Of a DNA stretch of 64,000 nucleotides, positions 28,332 to 42,672 are shown piece after piece. Source of the DNA: Halictus rubicundus (lineage: Eukaryota > Arthropoda > Insecta > Hymenoptera > Halictidae); NCBI RefSeq assembly GCF_050948215.1, contig NW_027488860.1:124001-188000 (forward strand). Direction: 5' to 3'. The notes under the pieces are model-generated. The model was given only the letters and a program-made list of their open reading frames with translations, did no database searches and was not told where the DNA came from. The number at the start of each line of letters is the position of its first letter. Position 1 is the stretch's first letter. A program made the translations under genes and the position numbers.

Positions 28332-28413
28332 CTTATGTTTAAAGGACCACGAATACGGATACGTTTTATTGTTCTTCTCACGCGATATAATTGTAATTTT
28401 CGACATTTCTACA

Positions 28414-28419
28414 AATAAA
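28414..28419 (+). promoter_or_regulatory. Candidate polyadenylation signal AATAAA in the LTR
   Basis: AATAAA occurs 39 bp before the 3' end of the LTR, the usual neighbourhood of the R/U5 boundary. A TATAA string lies at 28,386-28,390, but it is only 24 bp upstream of AATAAA, so it is probably not the promoter TATA box. The signal supports + strand orientation of the element. Confidence 0.5.
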
Positions 28420-28458
28420 GGGCAGATACTTTTTAGCTATAAAAATCCTGTTCCTACA

Positions 28459-28462
28459 TATC
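28459..28462. repeat. Target-site duplication, right copy (TATC)
   Basis: TATC directly follows the terminal ACA of the LTR and matches the four bases before it. Removing the LTR and one TATC recreates the uninterrupted satellite found near 26,880. Confidence 0.85.
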
Positions 28463-28621
28463 CTATCCTCTTTCCTATAATATCATCTATCATCTATCAT
28501 CTATCCTCTATCCTATCCTATCCTCTATCCTATCCTATCCTCTATCCTATCCTATCTTCTATCCTATTCAATCCCCTATCCTATGTTCTATCCGATCCTA
28601 TCCTATCCTCTATCCTATCCT

Positions 28622-29545
28622 ATCCTCTATCCTATAATATCCTCTATCCTATCCTATCCAATCCCCTATCGTATCCTCTATCCTATCCTATCCTCTATCT
28701 TCTCCTATCTTCTATCCTATCCAATCCCCTGTCCTATCCTCTGTTCTGTCCTATTCTCTATCCTATCCTCTATCCTATCCTATCCTCTATCCTATCCTAT
28801 CCTCTATCCTATCCTATCCTCAATCCTATCCTATCCTCTATCCTATCCTCTATCCTATCCTATCCTCTATCCTATCCTCTATCCTATCCTATCCTCAATC
28901 CTATCCTATCCTCTATACTATCATATCCTCTATCCTATTCTATACTCTATCCTATCCTATCCGCTACCCAATCCTATCCTCTATCCTATCCTATCCTCTA
29001 TCCTGTCCTATCCTCTATCGTCCCCTATCCTCTATGCGATCCTATCCTCTATCCTATCCTAACCTCTATCCTATCCAATCCTATATCCTATCCTATCCGC
29101 TAACCTATCCTATCCTCTATCCTATCCAATCCCCTATCCTATCCTCTATCCGATACTATCGTCTACCCTATCCTATCCTCTATAATATCGTATCCTCAAT
29201 CCTATAATATCATCTACCCTATCCTATCCTCTATCCTATCCTATCCTCTATCCTATCCTATCCTCTATCCTATCCTATCCTCCATCCTATCCTATCCTCT
29301 ATCATATTCTATCCTCTATCCTATCCAATCCCCTGTCCTATCCTCTATTCTGTCCTATTCTCTATCCTATCCTATCCTCTATCCTATCCTATCCTCTATC
29401 CTATCCTATCCTCTATCCTATCCTATCCTCTATCCTATCCTATCCTCTATCCTATCCTATCCTCTATCCTATCCTATCCTGTATCCTATCCAATCCCCTA
29501 TCCTATGCTCTACCCTATCCTATCCTCTATCCTATCCTATCCTCT
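28622..29545. repeat. Family B segment duplicated at 1,180 bp, copy 1
   Basis: The stretch from CTATAATATCC at about 28,632 through CCGCTACCCAATCC (28,961) to the CTATGCTCTACCC string near 29,500 recurs at 29,812, 30,141 and 30,680, an offset of 1,180 bp (1,181 before a single-C deletion in copy 2). The left part also resembles 23,940-24,110, so it was derived from family B higher-order units. Confidence 0.8.
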
Positions 29546-29801
29546 ATCGTCTCCAATCTTCTATCCTATCCAATCCCCCATCCTATCATCTATCCTATCC
29601 AATCTGAAATCCTATCCTCTATCCGATCCTATCCTCTATCTGATCATATCCAATATCCTATCCTATCCTCTATCCTATCCTCTATCCTATCCTATCCTCT
29701 ATCCTATCCTATCCTTTATCCTATCCTATCTTCTATCCTATCCTATCCTCTATCCTATAATATCCCCTATCCTATTCAATCCTCTATCCTATCCTCTATC
29801 C

Positions 29802-30725
29802 TATCCTCTATCCTATAATATCCTCTATCCTATCCTATCCAATCCCTATCGTATCCTCTATCCTATCCTATCCTCTATCTTCTCCTATCTTCTATCCTAT
29901 CCAATCCCCTGTCCTATCCTCTGTTCTGTCCTATTCTCTATCCTATCCTCTATCCTATCCTATCCTCTATCCTATCCTATCCTCTATCCTATCCTATCCT
30001 CAATCCTATCCTATCCTCTATCCTATCCTCTATCCTATCCTATCCTCTATCCTATCCTCTATCCTATCCTATCCTCAATCCTATCCTATCCTCTATACTA
30101 TCATATCCTCTATCCTATTCTATACTCTATCCTATCCTATCCGCTACCCAATCCTATCCTCTATCCTATCCTATCCTCTATCCTGTCCTATCCTCTATCG
30201 TCCCCTATCCTCTATGCGATCCTATCCTCTATCCTATCCTAACCTCTATCCTATCCAATCCTATATCCTATCCTATCCGCTAACCTATCCTATCCTCTAT
30301 CCTATCCAATCCCCTATCCTATCCTCTATCCGATACTATCGTCTACCCTATCCTATCCTCTATAATATCGTATCCTCAATCCTATAATATCATCTACCCT
30401 ATCCTATCCTCTATCCTATCCTATCCTCTATCCTATCCTATCCTCTATCCTATCCTATCCTCCATCCTATCCTATCCTCTATCATATTCTATCCTCTATC
30501 CTATCCAATCCCCTGTCCTATCCTCTATTCTGTCCTATTCTCTATCCTATCCTATCCTCTATCCTATCCTATCCTCTATCCTATCCTATCCTCTATCCTA
30601 TCCTATCCTCTATCCTATCCTATCCTCTATCCTATCCTATCCTCTATCCTATCCTATCCTCTATCCTATCCAATCCCCTATCCTATGCTCTACCCTATCC
30701 TATCCTCTATCCTATCCTATCCTCT
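29802..30725. repeat. Family B segment duplicated at 1,180 bp, copy 2
   Basis: Near-identical to 28,622-29,545. A one-base loss (CAATCCCTATCG where copy 1 has CAATCCCCTATCG) is visible near 29,847. The about 255 bp between the two copies (29,546-29,801) carries the GTCTCCAATCTTC string and an AATCTGAAATCC variant. The copies diverge after about 30,725. Confidence 0.78.
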
Positions 30726-33700
30726 ATCCTATCCTATCCTCTATCCTATCCTATCCTCCATCCTATCCTATCCTCTATCATATTCTATCCTCTATCCTAT
30801 CCAATCCCCTGTCCTATCCTCTATTCTGTCCTATTCTCTATCCTATCCTATCCTCTATCCTATCCTATCCTCTACCCTATCCTATTCTCTATCCTATCCT
30901 ATCCTCTATCCTATCCTATCCTCATTCCTATCCTATCCTCTATCATATCCTATCCTCTATCCTATCCTATCCTCTATCCTATCCTATCCTCTATCGTCTC
31001 ATATCCGCTATGCGATCCTATCCTCTATCCTATCCTAACCTCTATCGTATCCAATCCCCTATCCTATCCTCTATCCGAACCTATCATCTATCCTATCCTA
31101 TCCTCCATAATATCGTATCCTCTATCCTATCCTATCCGCTATCCTATCCTATCCTCTATCGTATCCTATCCTCTATCCTATCCTATCCTCATTCCTATCC
31201 TATCCTCTATCCTATCCTATCCTCTATCCTATTCTATACTCTACCCTATCCTATCCGCTATTCTATCCTATCCTCTATCCTATCCTATCTTCTATCCTAT
31301 CCAATCCCCTATCCTATCCTCTATCCGATCATATCCTCTATCCTATCCTACACTCTATAATATCGTATCCTCTATCCTATTATAACCTCCATCCTATAAT
31401 ATCATCTATCCTATCCTATTCTCTATCCTATCCAATCCCCTATCCTATCCTATATCCTATCCTATCCGCTAACCTATCCTATCCTCTATCCTATCCTATC
31501 CTCAATCGTCTCCAATCTTCTATCCTATCCAATCCCCTATCCTATCCTCTATCCTATCCAATCCGAAATCCTATCCTCTATCCGATCCTATCCTCTATCT
31601 GATCATATCCACTATCCTATCCTATCCTATCCTCTATCGTATCCTATCCTCTATCCTATCCTATCCTCTATCCTATCCTATCCTCTATCGTATCCTATCC
31701 TCTATCCTATCCTATCTTCTATCTTATCCTATCCTCCATGCTATCCTAACCTCTATCATATTCTATCCTCTATCGTATCCAATCCCCTATCCTATCCTCT
31801 ATCCGATCCTATCATCTATCCTATCCTATCCTCCATAATATCGTATCCTCTATCCTATCCTATCCGCTATCCTATCCTATCCTCTATCCTATAATATCCC
31901 CTATCCTATCCAATCCTCTATCCTCTCCTCTATCCTATCCTATCCTCTATCCTATCCTATCCTCTATCGTCTCCAATCTTCTATCTTATCCAATCCCCTA
32001 TCCTATCCTCTATCCTATCCAATCCGAAATCCTATCCTCTATCCGATCCTATCCTCTATCTGATCATATCCACTATCCTATCCTATCCTATCCTCTATCG
32101 TATCCTATCCTCTATCCTATCCTATCCTCTATCCTATCCTCTATCGTATCCTATCCTCTATCCTATCCTATCCTCTATCCTATCCTATCTTCTATCTTAT
32201 CCTATCCTCCATGCTATCCTAACCTCTATCATATTCTATCCTCTATCGTATCCAATCCCCTATCCTATCCTCTATCCGATCCTATCATCTATCCTATCCT
32301 ATCCTCCATAATATCGTATCCTCTATCCTATCCTATCCGCTATCCTATCCTATCCTCTATCCTATAATATCCCCTATCCTATCCAATCCTCTATCCTATC
32401 CTCTATCCTATCCTATCCTCTATACTAGCCTGTCCTCAATCCTATCCTATCCTCTATCCTATCCTATCCTCTATCCTATCCTCTATCCTATCCTATCCTC
32501 AATCCTATCCTATCCTCTATACTATCATATCCTCTATCCTATTCTATACTCTATCCTATCCTATCCGCTACCCTATCCTATCCTCTATCCTATCCTATCC
32601 TCTATCCTGTCCTATCCTCTATCGTCTCCTATCCTCTATGCGATCATATCCTCTATCCTATCCTAACCTCTATCCTATCCAATCCTATATCCTATCCTAT
32701 CCGCTAACCTATCCTATCCTCTATCCTATCCAATCCCCTATCCTATCCTCTATCCGATACTATCTTCTATCCTATCCTATCCTCTATAATATCGTATCCT
32801 CTATCCTATAATATCATCTACCCTATCCTATCCTCTATCGTAGCCTATCCTCTATCCTATCCTATCCTCTATCGTCTCCTATCTTCTATCCTATCCAATC
32901 CCCTGTCCTATCCTCTATTCTGCCCTATTCTCTATCCTATCCTCTATCATATCCTATCCTCTATCCTATCCTATCCTCTAACCTATCCTATCCTCTATCG
33001 TATCCTATCCTCTATCCTATCCTATCCTCTATCCTATCCTATCTTCTATCTTATCCTATCCTCCATGCTATCCTAACCTCTATCATATTCTATCCTCTAT
33101 CGTATCCAATCCCCTATCCTATCCTCTATCCGATCCTATCATCTATCCTATCCTATCCTCCATAATATCGTATCCTCTATCCTATCCTATCCGCTATCCT
33201 ATCCTATCCTCTATCCTATAATATCCCCTATCCTATCCAATCCTCTATCCTATCCTCTATCCTATCCTATCCTCTATCCTAGCCTGTCCTCAATCCTATC
33301 CTATCCTCTATCCTATCCTATCCTCTATCCTATCCTCTATCCTATCCTCTATCCTATCCTATCCTCAATCCTATCCTATCCTCTATACTATCATATCCTC
33401 TATCCTATTCTATACTCTATCCTATCCTATCCGCTACCCTATCCTATCCTCTATCCTATCCTATCCTCTATCGTCTCCTATCTTCTATCCTATCCAATCC
33501 CCTGTCCTATCCTCTATTCTGCCCTATTCTCTATCCTATCCTCTATCATATCCTATCCTCTATCCTATCCTATCCTCTATCCTATCCTATCCTCTATCGT
33601 ATCCTATCCTCTATCCTATCCTATCCTCTATCCTATCCTATCTTCTATCTTATCCTATCCTCCATGCTATCCTAACCTCTATCATATTCTATCCTCTATC

Positions 33701-34375
33701 GTATCCAATCCTCTATCCTATCCTCTATCCTATCCTATCCTCTATCCTGTCCTATCCTCTATCATCTCCTATCCTCTATGCTATCATATCCTCTATCCTA
33801 TCCTAACCTCTATCCTATCCAATCCTATATCCTATCCTATCCGCTAACCTGTCCTATCCTCTATCCTATCCAATCCCCTATCCTATCCTCTATCCGATAC
33901 TATCTTCTATCCTATCCTATCCTCTATAATATCGTATCCTCTATCCTATAATATCATCTACCCTATCCTATTCTCTATCCTATCCTATCCTCTATCCTAT
34001 CCTATCCTCATTCCTATCCTATCCTCTATCATATACTATCCTCTATCCTATCCTATCCTCTATCCTATCCTATATTCTATCGTCTCCTATCCGCTATGCG
34101 ATCCTATCCTCTATCCTATCCTAACCTCTATCCTATCCAATCCCCTATCCTATCCTCTATCCGATCCTATCATCTATCCTATCCTATCCTCCATAATATC
34201 GTATCCTCTATCCTATCCTATCCGCTATCCTATCCTATCCTCTATCGTATCCTATCCTCTATCCTATCCTATCCTATGTCCTATACTCTATCTTATCCTA
34301 TTCTCTATCCTATCCTATCCTCTATCCTATCCAATCCTATATCCTATCCTATCCGCTAACCTATCCTATCCTCTA
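30726..34375. repeat. Family B mosaic with CCATGCTATCC markers
   Basis: The string CTCCATGCTATCCTAACC occurs with its CATG at 31,737, 32,210, 33,064 and 33,663 (spacings of 473, 854 and 599 bp), followed each time by CATATTCTATCC. The shared flanks show repeated local duplication with different lengths. The same marker returns at about 41,190 and 52,001 in the large duplication. No gene-like content. Confidence 0.65.
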
Positions 34376-34390
34376 TCCTATCCTCTATCC

Positions 34391-36888
34391 GATACTATCG
34401 TCTACCCTATCCTATCCTCTATAATATCGTATCCTCTATCCTATAATATCATCTACCCTATCCTATTCTCTATCCTATCCTATCCTCTATCCTATCCTAT
34501 CCTCTATCCTATCCAATCCCCTATCCTATCCTCTATCCGATCCTATCCTCTATCCTATCCTATCCTCTATCCTATAATATCATCTAACCTATTCTATACT
34601 CTATCCTATCCTATCCTCTATCCTATCCTATCCTCCATCCTATCCTATCCTCTATCATATTCTATCCTCTATCCTATCCAATCCCCTGTCCTATCCTCTA
34701 TTCTGTCCTATTCTCTATCCTATCCTATCCTCTATCCTATCCTATCCTCTATCCTATCCTCTATCCTATCCTATCCTGTATCCTATCCTATCCTCTATCC
34801 TATCTTATCCTCTATCCTATCCAATCCCCTATCCTATGCTCTACCCTATCCTATCCTCTATCCTATCCTATCCTCTATCGTCTCCAATCTTCTATCCTAT
34901 CCAATCCCCTATCCTATCATCTATCCTATCCAATCCGAAATCCTATCCTCTATCCGATCCTATCCTCTATCTGATCATATCCAATATCCTATCCTATCCT
35001 CTATCCTATCCTCTATCCTATCCTATCCTCTATCCTAACCTATCCTTTATCCTATCCTATCTTCTATCCTATCCTATCCTCTATCCTATAATATCCCCTA
35101 TCGTATCCAATCCTCTATCCTATCCTCTATCCTATCCTGTCCTCTATCCTATCCTATCCTGTATCCTATCCTATCCTCTATCCTATCCTATCCTCTATCC
35201 TATCCTATCCTCTATCCTATCCTATCCTATCCTCTATCCTATCCTATCCTATCCTCTATCCTATCCTATCCTCTATCCTATCCTATCCTCTATCCTATCC
35301 TAACCTCTATCCTATCCAATCCCCTATCCTATCCTCTATCCGATCCTATCATCTATCCTATCCTATCCTCCATAATATCGTATCCTCTATCCTATCCTAT
35401 CCGCTATCCTATCCTATCCTCTATCGTATCCTCTCCTCTATCCTATCCTATCCTATGGCCTATACTCTATCTTATCCTATCCTCTATCCTATCCTATCCT
35501 CTATCCTGTCCTATCCTCTATCGTCCCCTATCCTCTATGCGATCCTATCCTCTATCCTATCCTAACCTCTATCCTATCCAATCCTATATCCTATCCTATC
35601 CGCTAACCTATCCTAGTCCTCTATCCTATCCTCTATCCGATACTATCGTCTACCCTATCCTATCCTCTATAATATCGTATCCTCTATCCTATAATATCAT
35701 CTACCCTATCCTATTCTCTATCCTATCCTATCCTCTATCCTATCCTATCCTCTATCCTATCCAATCCCCTATCCTATCCTCTATCCGATCCTATCCTCTA
35801 TCCTATCCTATCCTCTATCCTATAATATCATCTAACCTATTCTACTCTATCCTATCCTATCCTCTATCCTATCCTATCCTCCATCCTATCCTATCCTCTA
35901 TCATATTCTATCCTCTATCCTATCCAATCCCCTGTCCTATCCTCTATTCTGTCCTATTCTCTATCCTATCCTATCCTCTATCCTATCCTATCCTCTTATC
36001 CTATCCTCTATCCTATCCTATCCTGTATCCTATCCTATCCTCTATCCTATCTTATCCTCTATCCTATCCAATCCCCTATCCTATGCTCTACCCTATCCTA
36101 TCCTCTATCCTATCCTATCCTCTATCGTCTCCAATCTTCTATCCTATCCAATCCCCTATCCTATCATCTATCCTATCCAATCCGAAATCCTATCCTCTAT
36201 CCGATCCTATCCTCTATCTGATCATATCCAATATCCTATCCTATCCTCTATCCTATCCTCTATCCTATCCTATCCTCTATCCTAACCTATCCTTTATCCT
36301 ATCCTATCTTCTTCTATCCTATCCTCTATCCTCTATCCTATAATATCCCCTATCCTATCCAATCCTCTATCCTATCCTCTATCCTATCCTGTCCTCTATC
36401 CTATCCTATCCTGTATCCTATCCTATCCTCTATCCTATCCTATCCTCTATCCTATCCTATCCTCTATCCTATCCTATCCTATCCTCTATCCTATCCTATC
36501 CTATCCTCTATCCTATCCTATCCTCTATCCTATCCTATCCTCTATCCTATCCTAACCTCTATCCTATCCAATCCCCTATCCTATCCTCTATCCGATCCTA
36601 TCACTATCCTATCCTATCCTCCATAATATCGTATCCTCTATCCTATCCTATCCGCTATCCTATCCTATCCTCTATCGTATCCTATCCTCTATCCTATCCT
36701 ATCCTATGGCCTATACTCTATCTTATCCTATCCTCTATCCTATCCTATCCTCTATCCTGTCCTATCCTCTATCGTCCCCTATCCTCTATGCGATCCTATC
36801 CTCTATCCTATCCTAACCTCTATCCTATCCAATCCTATATCCTATCCTATCCGCTAACCTATCCTATCCTCTATCCTATCCTCTATCC
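34391..36888. repeat. Two tandem 1.25-kb units
   Basis: GATACTATCGTC starts units at 34,391 (1,248 bp) and 35,639 (1,250 bp), with a third partial unit from 36,889. Each contains the CTATGCTCTACCC, GTCTCCAATCTTC and CCGAAATCC string (34,836; 36,084; 37,254) and, in the first two, TATGGCCTATACTC (35,454; 36,705). Small differences include TCCTAGTCC near 35,613 and a TTCTTCTATCC indel near 36,310. Confidence 0.82.
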
Positions 36889-39800
36889 GATACTATCGTC
36901 TACCCTTTCCTATCCTCTATAATATCGTATCCTCTATCCTATAATATCATCTACCCTATCCTATTCTCTATCCTATCCTATCCTCTATCCTATCCTATCC
37001 TCTATCCTATCCAATCCCCTATCCTATCCTCTATCCGATCCTATCCTCTATCCTATCCTATCCTCTATCCTATAATATCATCTAACCTATTCTATACTCT
37101 ATCCTATCCTATCCTCTATCCTATCCTATCCTCCATCCTATCCTATCCTCTATCATATTCTATCCTCTATCCTATCCAATCCCCTGTCCTATCCTCTATT
37201 CTGTCCTATTCTCTATCCTATCCTATCCTCTATCCTATCCAATCCCCTATCCTATGCTCTACCCTATCCTATCCTCTATCCTATCCTATCCTCTATCGTC
37301 TCCAATCTTCTATCCTATCCAATCCCCTATCCTATCATCTATCCTATCCAATCCGAAATCCTATCCTCCATCCTATCCTATCCTATATCCTATCCTATCC
37401 TCAATCCTATCCTATCCTCTATCCTATCATATTCTCTATAATATCCTCTATCCTATCCTATCCTCTATCCTATCATATTCTCTATAATATCCTCTATCCT
37501 ATCCTATCCTCTATCCTATCCTATCCAATCCTCTATCTTATCCGATCCTCTATCCTAACCTATCCTCTATAATATCGTATCCTCTATCATATCCTATCCT
37601 CTTTCCTATAATATCATCTATCATATCCTATTCCCTATCCTATCCTATCCGCTACCCTATCCTATCCTCTATCCTATCCTATCCTTTATCCTGTCCTATC
37701 CTCTATCGTCTCCTATCCTCTATGCGATCCTATCCTCTATCCTATCCTAACCTCTATCCTATCCAATCCTATATCCTATCCTATCCGCTATCCCATCCTA
37801 TCCTCTATCCTATAATATCCTCTATCCTATCCTATTCTCATTCCTATCCTATCATCTATCCTATCCTATCCTCTATCCTATTCTATACTCTACCCTATCC
37901 TATCCGCTATTCTATCCTATCCTCTATCCTATCCTATCTTCTATCCTATCCAATCCCCTATCGTCTCCTATCCTCTATGCGATCCTATCCTCTATCCTAT
38001 CCTAACCTCTATCCTATCCAATCCTATATCCTATCCTATCCGCTAACCTATCCTATCCTCTATCCTATCCAATCCCCTATCCTAACCTCTATCCAATACT
38101 ATCCTCTATCCTATCCTATCCTCTATCGTCTCCTATCCGCTATGCGATCCTATCCTCTATCCTATCCTAACCTCTATCCTATCCAATCCCCTATCCTATC
38201 CTCTATCCGATCCTATCATCTATCCTATCCTATCCTCCATAATATCGTATCCTCTATCATATCCTATCCTCTTTCCTATAATATCATCTATCATATCCTA
38301 TTCTCTATCCTATCCTATCCTATCAACAATCCTATCCAATCCCCTATCCTATCCAATCCTATATCCTATCCTATCCGTTATCCCATCCTATCCTCTATCC
38401 TATAATATCCTCTATCCTATCCTATCCTCTATCCTGACTTATCCTCCATCCTATCCTATCCTCTATAATATCGTATCCTCTATCATATCCTATCCTCTTT
38501 CCTATAATATCATCTATCATATCCTATTCTCTATCCTATCCTATCCGCTACTCTATCCTATCCTCTATCCTATCCTATCCTCTATCCTGTCCTATCCTCT
38601 ATCGTCTCCTATCCTCTATGCGATCCTATCCTCTATCCTATCCTAACCTCTATCCTATCCAATCCTATAACCTATCCTATCCGCTAACCTATCCTATCCT
38701 CTATCCTATCCAATCCCCTATCCTATCCTCTATCCGATACTATCCTCTATTCTATCCTATCCTGTATAATATCGTATCCTCTATCCTATAATATCATCTA
38801 CCCTATCCTATTCTCTATCCTATCCTATCCTCTATCCTATCCTATCCTCATTCCTATCCTATCCTCTATCATATCCTATCCTCTATCCTATCCTATCCTC
38901 TATCCTATCCTATCCTCTATCGTCTCCTATCCGCTATGCGATCCTATCCTCTATCCTATCCTATCCTCTATCCTATCCAATCCCCTATCCTATGCTCTAC
39001 CCTATCCTATCCTCTATCCTATCCTATCCTCTAACGTCTCCAATCTTCTATCCTATCCAATCCCCTATCCAATCCTCAATCCTATCCAATCCGAAATCCT
39101 ATCCTCTATCCGATCCTATCCTCTATCTGATCATATCCAATATCCTATCCTATCCTATCCTCTATCGTATCCTATCCTCTATCCTATCCTATCCTATGTC
39201 CTATACTCTATTGTATCCTATCCTCTATCCTATCCTATCTTCTAACCTATCCTATCCTCTATCCTATCCTATCCTCTATCCTATCCTATCCTCTATCCTA
39301 TCCTATCCTCTATCCTATCCTATCTTCTATCCTATCCTATCCTCTATCCTATCCTATCCTCTATCCTATCCTATCCTCTATCCTATCCTATCCTATCCTC
39401 TACCCTATCCTATCCTCTATCCTATACTATCCTGTATCCTATTCTATACTCTATCCTATCCTATCCTCTATCCTATCCTATCCTCTATCCTATCCTATCC
39501 TCTATCCTATCCTATCCTCTATCCTATCCTATCCTCTATCCTATCCTATCCTCTATCCTATCCTATCCTCTATCCTATCCTATCCTATCCTCTACCCTAT
39601 CCTATCCTCTATCCTATCCTATCCTATATCCTATCCTATCCTCAATCCTATCCTATCCTCTATCCTATCATATTCTCTATAATATCCTCTATCCTATCCT
39701 ATCCTCTATCCTATCATATTCTCTATAATATCCTCTATCCTATCCTATCCTCTATCCTATCCTATCCAATCCTCTATCTTATCCGATCCTCTATCCTATC

Positions 39801-41843
39801 CTTGCCTCTATAATATCGTATCCTCTATCATATCCTATCCTCTTTCCTATAATATCATCTATCATATCCTATTCTCTATCCTATCCTATCCTATCAACAA
39901 TCCTATCCAATCCCCTATCCTATCCAATCATATATCCTATCCTATCCGCTATCCCATCCTATCCTCTATCCTATAATATCCTCTATCCTATCCTATCCTC
40001 TATCCTGACTTATCCTCCATCCTATCCTATCCTCTATAATATCGTATCCTCTATCATATCCTATCCTCTTTCCTATAATATCATCTATCATATCCTATTC
40101 TCTATCCTATCCTATCCGCTACCCTATCCTATCCTCTATCCTATCCTATCCTCTATCCTGTCCTATCCTCTATCGTCTCCTATCCTCTATGCGATCCTAT
40201 CCTCTATCCTATCCTAACCTCTATCCTATCCAATCCTATATCCTATCCTATCCGCTATCCCATCCTATCCTCTATCCTATAATATCCTCTATCCTATCCT
40301 ATTCTCATTCCTATCCTATCCTCTATCCGATCCTATCCTCTATCCGATCCTATCATCTATCCTATCCTATCCTCCATAATATCGTATCCTCTATCATATC
40401 ATATCCTCTTTCCTATAATATCATCTATCATATCCTATTCTCTATCCTATCCTATCCTATCAACAATCCTATCCAATCCCCTATCCTATCCAATCCTATA
40501 TCCTATCCTATCCGCTATCCCATCCTATCCTCTATCCTATAATATCCTCTATCCTATCCTATCCTCTATCCTGACTTATCCTCCATCCTATCCTATCCTC
40601 TATAATATCGTATCCTCTATCATATCCTATCCTCTTTCCTATAATATCATCTATCATATCCTATTCTCTATCCTATCCTATCCGCTACCCTATCCTATCC
40701 TCTATCCTATCCTATCCTCTATCCTGTCCTATCCTCTATCGTCTCCTATCCTCTATGCGATCCTATCCTCTATCCTATCCTAACCTCTATCCTATCCAAT
40801 CCTATATCCTATCCTATCCGCTAACCTATCCTATCCTCTATCCTATCCAATCCCCTATCCTATCCTCTATCCTATCCTATCCTCTATCCTGTCCTATCCT
40901 CTATCGTCTCCTATCCTCTATGCGATCCTATCCTCTATCCTATCCTATCCTCTATCCTATCCAATCACCTATCCTATGCTCTACCCTATCCTATCCTCTA
41001 TCCTATCCTATCCTCTATCCTATCCTATCCTATCCTCTATCCTATCCTATCCTCTATCCTATCCTATCCTCTATCCTATCCTATCCTCTATCCTATCCTA
41101 TCCTCTATCCTATCCTATCCTCTATCGTATCCTATCCTCTATCCTATCCTATCCTCTATCCTATACTATCTTCTATCTTATCCTATCCTCCATGCTATCC
41201 TAACCTCTATCATATTCTATCCTCTATCGTATCCAATCCCCTATCCTATCCTCTATCCGATCCTATCATCTATCCTATCCTATCCTCCATAATATCGTAT
41301 CCTCTATCCTATCCTATCCGCTATCCTATCCTATCCTCTATCCTATAATATCCCCTATCCTATCCAATCCTCTATCCTATCCTCTATCCTATCCTATCCT
41401 CTATCCTATCCTGTCCTCAATCCTATCCTATCCTCTATCGTATCCTATCCTCTATCCTATCCTCTATCCTATCCTATCCTCAATCCTATCCTATCCTCTA
41501 TACTATCATATCCTCTATCCTATTCTATACTCTATCCTACCCTATCCGCTACCCTATCCTATCCTCTATCCTATCCTATCCTCTATCCTGTCCTATCCTC
41601 TATCGTCTCCTATCCTCTATGCGATCATATCCTCTATCCTATCCTAACCTCTATCCTATCCAATCCTATATCCTATCCTATCCGCTAACCTATCCTATCC
41701 TCTATCCTATCCTATCCTATGTCCTATACTCTATCGTATCCTATCCTCTATCCTATCCTATCCTCTATCCTGTCCTATCCTCTATCGTCCCCTATCCTCT
41801 ATGCGATCCTATCCTCTATCCTATCCTAACCTCTATCCTATCC

Positions 41844-42672
41844 AATCCTATATCCTATCCTATCCGCTAACCTATCCTATCCTCTATCCTATCCTCTATC
41901 CGATACTATCGTCTACCCTATCCTATCCTCTATAATATCGTATCCTCTATCCTATAATATCATCTACCCTATCCTATTCTCTATCCTATCCTATCCTGTA
42001 TCCTATCCTATCCTCTATCCTATCCAATCCCCTATCCTATCCTCTATCCGATCCTATCCTCTATCCTATCCTATCCTCTATCCTATAATATCATCTAACC
42101 TATTCTATACTCTATCCTATCCTATCCTCTATCCTATCCTATCCTCCATCCTATCCTATCCTCTGTCATATTCTATCCTCTATCCTATCCTCTATCCTAT
42201 CCTATCCTCTATCCTATCCTCTATCCTATCCTATCCTCTATCCTATCCTATCCTCTATCCTATCTTATCCTCTATCCTATCCAATCCCCTATCCTATGCG
42301 CTACCCTATCCTATCCTCTTTCCTATCCTATCCTCTATCGTCTCCAATCTTCTATCCTATCCAATCCCCTATCCTATCATCTATCCTATCCAATCCGAAA
42401 TCCTATCCTCTATCCGATCCTATCCTCTATCTGATCATATCCAATATCCTATCCTATCCTCTATCCTATCCTCTATCCTATCCTATCCTCTATCCTAACC
42501 TATCCTTTATCCTATCCTATCTTCTATCCTATCCAATCCTCTATCCTATAATATCCCCTATCCTATCCAATCCTCTATCCTATCCTCTATCCTATCCTCT
42601 ATCCTATCCTATCCTCTATCCTATCCTCTATCCTATCCTATCCTCTATCCTATCCTATCCTCAATCCTATCC
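41844..42672. repeat. 829-bp tandem unit, first copy
   Basis: The string from CTATATCCTATCC and CCGCTAACC through GATACTATCG, CTCTGTCATATTC and the CTATGCGCTACCC marker (42,297) repeats exactly 829 bp later (43,126). The pair is also present 10,811 bp downstream in the second 11.5-kb copy, so it predates that duplication. Confidence 0.8.

Larger units (their letters stand above)
28064..28458. mobile_element. Solo LTR of a retrotransposon (395 bp)
   Basis: This is the only non-satellite DNA in the window. It begins TGTGGGAA and ends TTCCTACA, a TG...CA element with near-perfect 8-bp terminal inverted repeats (7 of 8 pair), flanked by a proven 4-bp duplication TATC. Length, TGT...ACA ends, an AATAAA near the 3' end and absence of any internal coding region or second LTR indicate a solo LTR left by LTR-LTR recombination. 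The body is CpG-rich and contains a 26-bp tandem repeat and several TTAACGATTACGATT-like repeats. A 4-bp duplication is usual for part of the Ty3/gypsy group; BEL/Pao and Ty1/copia more often make 5 bp, so gypsy-like is an inference. Orientation is taken from AATAAA. Open frames across its edges run into satellite and are not genes. Confidence 0.85.

Noticed and set aside
28386..28390. TATAA as the LTR promoter
   Set aside because: It is only 24 bp before the AATAAA and 68 bp from the 3' end, too close for a normal U3-R layout, so it is not annotated as a promoter.
28064..28458. Full LTR retrotransposon or a gene fragment
   Set aside because: Only 395 bp of unique sequence is present, with a single pair of TG/CA ends, no primer-binding site plus coding interior and no second LTR.
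28369..29103. A 244-codon + strand frame starting in the LTR
   Set aside because: It begins with TTG, has about 35 codons of LTR sequence and then only satellite tetrapeptides. It is a run-on, not a gene.
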